From Candidatus Melainabacteria bacterium (GTDB lineage Bacteria; Cyanobacteriota; Vampirovibrionia; Vampirovibrionales; JAJTHC01): a stretch of DNA of 6,106 bases. The notes under the pieces are model-generated. The model saw only the letters and a list, made by a program, of their open reading frames with translations. It was not told the DNA's origin and did not search any database. Below, piece by piece: positions 4,417 through 6,106 of the stretch (position 1 is its first letter; each line of letters starts with the position of its first letter). The stretch spans positions 1 through 6,106 of the forward strand of contig JAPLIO010000247.1 in NCBI GenBank assembly GCA_026389055.1, in the 5' to 3' direction. Both the position numbers and the translations under genes were made by a program.

Positions 4417-6106
4417 TTATTGCCAGTTAGATTGCACCACTTCAACGGAGGTTGAAAGGGTGGTATGTTCAACGGAAAACTGAATAGTTAGGTTAGAAGT
4501 TGTTTCACCGAGGCTATAAAACCCGATTCCTTCAATCTCGCTAGCTACTAAACCCGCTTTAATAGCCCCCTCGTTTTCAGGAGCATAACTAATAAGGTAG
4601 CTAGCATGGCTTTCCCCAAAGAGCGTTTCATCCAATCTGCCAACGGTCGACTGCACCGCCGAAAAATCGACCTTCACGCCCACCGTGGGTTGGCTGGCAT
4701 TATGATTGTTGAAGGTGCATTTAGCTAAAGTCGGTAACAAGCCACCGCCCGCTAAATCTTGCACGCTAGCCAACAATCCTTGAGGAATCCACTGTTGGGT
4801 TAGTAATTCAAGCATGGCGTTTTCTGCCTGTAAATCCACCGTGGGGGGTTCGCCAAATAGGGTGTTGGTTTTCATCCACTGGTATTGGCTACCGCCCAAG
4901 CTCGGCGAAAATTGACCCACTAACGCAATTTTATGCCCCGCTTGTTTGAAATGAGGGGTACACGTTTTCGTTTCATCTGGCAAAATACCGACCATCCCCA
5001 ACGTAGGGGAAGGCAAAATCGCTTCCGTGCCGTTGGTGTTGTAAAGGCTCACGTTGCCGCCTGTAACAGGGGTGTTGAACGCCAAGCACGCATCGCCCAG
5101 CCCACGCACGGATTGTTCCATTTGGTAGGCAACGGTGCTGGTTTCGGGGTTGCCAAAGTTCAAATTATTGGTAGAAGCCAACGGTTTTGCTCCTACGCAA
5201 GCCACGTTTCTAGCCGCTTGGGCAACGATTGCTTTTCCCCCTTCATAGGGGTTTAGGTAGGTGTAGAAGGGGTTGCCTTCCAATGCTGTTGCTAACGCCG
5301 TGCCTGTTGGTTTGTTGGTAATAGGCGTTTTTAACCGAATTAACCCAGCCGATTGATTATTGGAACAAAGCAAGGTGGCATTTTGAACGTGGCGGTCATA
5401 CTGGTTAAAAACGGGGGCTTTACTGCGTAAATTATCAGACCCTAACAGGGCTTGCAACGTGGGAAGCACTTGTTCGGTAGATAAATCCGCAATGCCTTGC
5501 GTGGCAGGCGTTAACCGAAGAGCTTTCGCCTCGGCGGATTCTTCCGAAGGGGCATTAGGCGGATACATAGGAGCATCTTCGGTTAAAAACCGAGTGGGTA
5601 AATCCACCACTACTTCGCCATGATGTTTCACAATCAGCCGTTCGCTTTCAATTACCGTGCCGATAGTAACGGCAGGCACTTGCCATTTTTTGAAAATTTC
5701 CAAAACAGGGGCTTCTTTGCCTTTTTCCAGAATAAACAACATCCGTTCTTGAGATTCAGACGCTAAATATTCCCACGCCAACATATTGGGTTCACGGGCA
5801 GGCACTAAATCTAGCTCAATTTCCATGCCCAGCCCGCCTTTGGCAGCCATTTCAGCCGTAGCACACGTTAGCCCCGCTGCCCCCATATCTTGAGCAGAAA
5901 CCACTAACCCCGAAGCGAAGGCTTCCAAGCAGGCTTCCATCACGCATTTTTCAGCGAAAGGGTCGCCTACTTGCACGGCTGGGCGGTCAGCTTCAGACGG
6001 TTCTTTATCTAACGCCCTTGAAGCGAAGGAAGCACCGCCGATGCCATCTTTGCCTGTCGGTGAACCGACGTAAACCACGGGGTTACCGACACCTTTTACG
6101 CCTGAA
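4417..6106 (-). CDS. purL: Phosphoribosylformylglycinamidine synthase subunit PurL, C-terminal three quarters
   Basis: 562 residues are visible, open at the right edge; family members of the small type have about 730-760, so roughly the first quarter is outside. The enzyme converts FGAR, glutamine and ATP to FGAM in purine synthesis, working with PurQ (glutaminase) and PurS. Counting from the first visible codon, the text opens with VGNPVVYVG, then GKDGIGG (18-24), VGDPFAEK (46-53), QDMGAAGL (72-79) and SESQERM (117-123), which end the first AIRS-like half. The second half holds YDRHV (236-240), NPYEGGKA (285-292), NFGNPE (316-321), GGNVSLYN (349-356), QDLAGGGL (449-456) and LFGES (495-499). 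QDMGAAGL and QDLAGGGL are the matching motifs of the two duplicated halves. GTG at 6078 is not the start, because the conserved GVGNP text runs through it. The catalytic histidine region is off the window. No frameshift or missing motif is seen. It may be co-transcribed with otsAB, although the 107-bp gap could hold a separate promoter. Confidence 0.96.
   Translation of the reverse strand, partial: SGVKGVGNPVVYVGSPTGKDGIGGASFASRALDKEPSEADRPAVQVGDPFAEKCVMEACLEAFASGLVVSAQDMGAAGLTCATAEMAAKGGLGMEIELDLVPAREPNMLAWEYLASESQERMLFILEKGKEAPVLEIFKKWQVPAVTIGTVIESERLIVKHHGEVVVDLPTRFLTEDAPMYPPNAPSEESAEAKALRLTPATQGIADLSTEQVLPTLQALLGSDNLRSKAPVFNQYDRHVQNATLLCSNNQSAGLIRLKTPITNKPTGTALATALEGNPFYTYLNPYEGGKAIVAQAARNVACVGAKPLASTNNLNFGNPETSTVAYQMEQSVRGLGDACLAFNTPVTGGNVSLYNTNGTEAILPSPTLGMVGILPDETKTCTPHFKQAGHKIALVGQFSPSLGGSQYQWMKTNTLFGEPPTVDLQAENAMLELLTQQWIPQGLLASVQDLAGGGLLPTLAKCTFNNHNASQPTVGVKVDFSAVQSTVGRLDETLFGESHASYLISYAPENEGAIKAGLVASEIEGIGFYSLGETTSNLTIQFSVEHTTLSTSVEVVQSNWQ

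Noticed and set aside
4284..4472. Minus-strand open frame of 62 codons spanning the purL-otsA gap
   Set aside because: It overlaps the purL end and the otsA start, has no supporting motif or SD, and its codons look unselected.
4933..5256. A + strand open frame of 107 codons inside purL
   Set aside because: It is antisense to conserved PurL motifs (NFGNPE, GGNVSLYN) and is an antisense shadow.
6076..6078. GTG at 6078 as the start of purL
   Set aside because: The frame stays open to the window edge and the upstream codons continue the conserved GVGNP sequence, so the gene is partial, not short.
1..6106. CRISPR arrays, tRNAs, IS elements, HIP1-type repeats
   Set aside because: I read through the window for regularly spaced repeats, cloverleaf-like segments, terminal inverted repeats with transposase motifs and GCGATCGC octamers, and found none.

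Overview
The window is a stretch of bacterial chromosome with densely packed, moderately AT-rich genes. It has two blocks of genes that converge at about position 2105-2161. Nothing in it looks mobile: there is no insertion sequence, integrase, CRISPR array, tRNA or rRNA. The source organism cannot be named with confidence. PurL of the single-chain 'small' type, a secreted TPR protein and the general protein style would suit a cyanobacterial-sister lineage such as Vampirovibrionia/Melainabacteria. That is only an impression, and other phyla are possible. No HIP1 octamers (GCGATCGC), which are frequent in many true cyanobacteria, were seen.

Left part (1 to 2104, mainly + strand). The first bases carry a strong Shine-Dalgarno sequence and start codons on the minus strand, probably the first codons of a gene running off the left edge. 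A compact hairpin with a T-run at 57-83 looks like an intrinsic terminator for + strand transcription, and it sits just before the next gene. Then come two same-strand genes 36 bp apart: an exported tetratricopeptide-repeat protein (98-922) and a six-helix membrane diguanylate cyclase with an intact GGDEF-family domain and an inhibitory I-site (959-2104). They probably form one transcription unit, but a functional link between them is inferred.

Right part (2162 to 6106, minus strand). Reading in the direction of transcription, purL (partial, 5' end off the right edge) is followed after 107 bp by otsA and otsB. OtsA makes trehalose-6-phosphate from UDP-glucose and glucose-6-phosphate, and OtsB dephosphorylates it to trehalose, so the pair is a complete trehalose pathway for osmotic and desiccation protection. 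otsB starts 6 bp after the otsA stop, so the two are almost certainly co-transcribed and perhaps translationally coupled. PurL is the synthetase subunit of FGAM synthase in purine synthesis. Its place beside otsAB looks like simple adjacency.

Overall these are well-known gene families in an ordinary housekeeping and stress region. I found no convincing undescribed system. The points most worth checking are the terminator-like hairpin in the left divergent region, the TPR/diguanylate cyclase pairing, and a 12-bp palindrome touching the otsA ribosome binding site.
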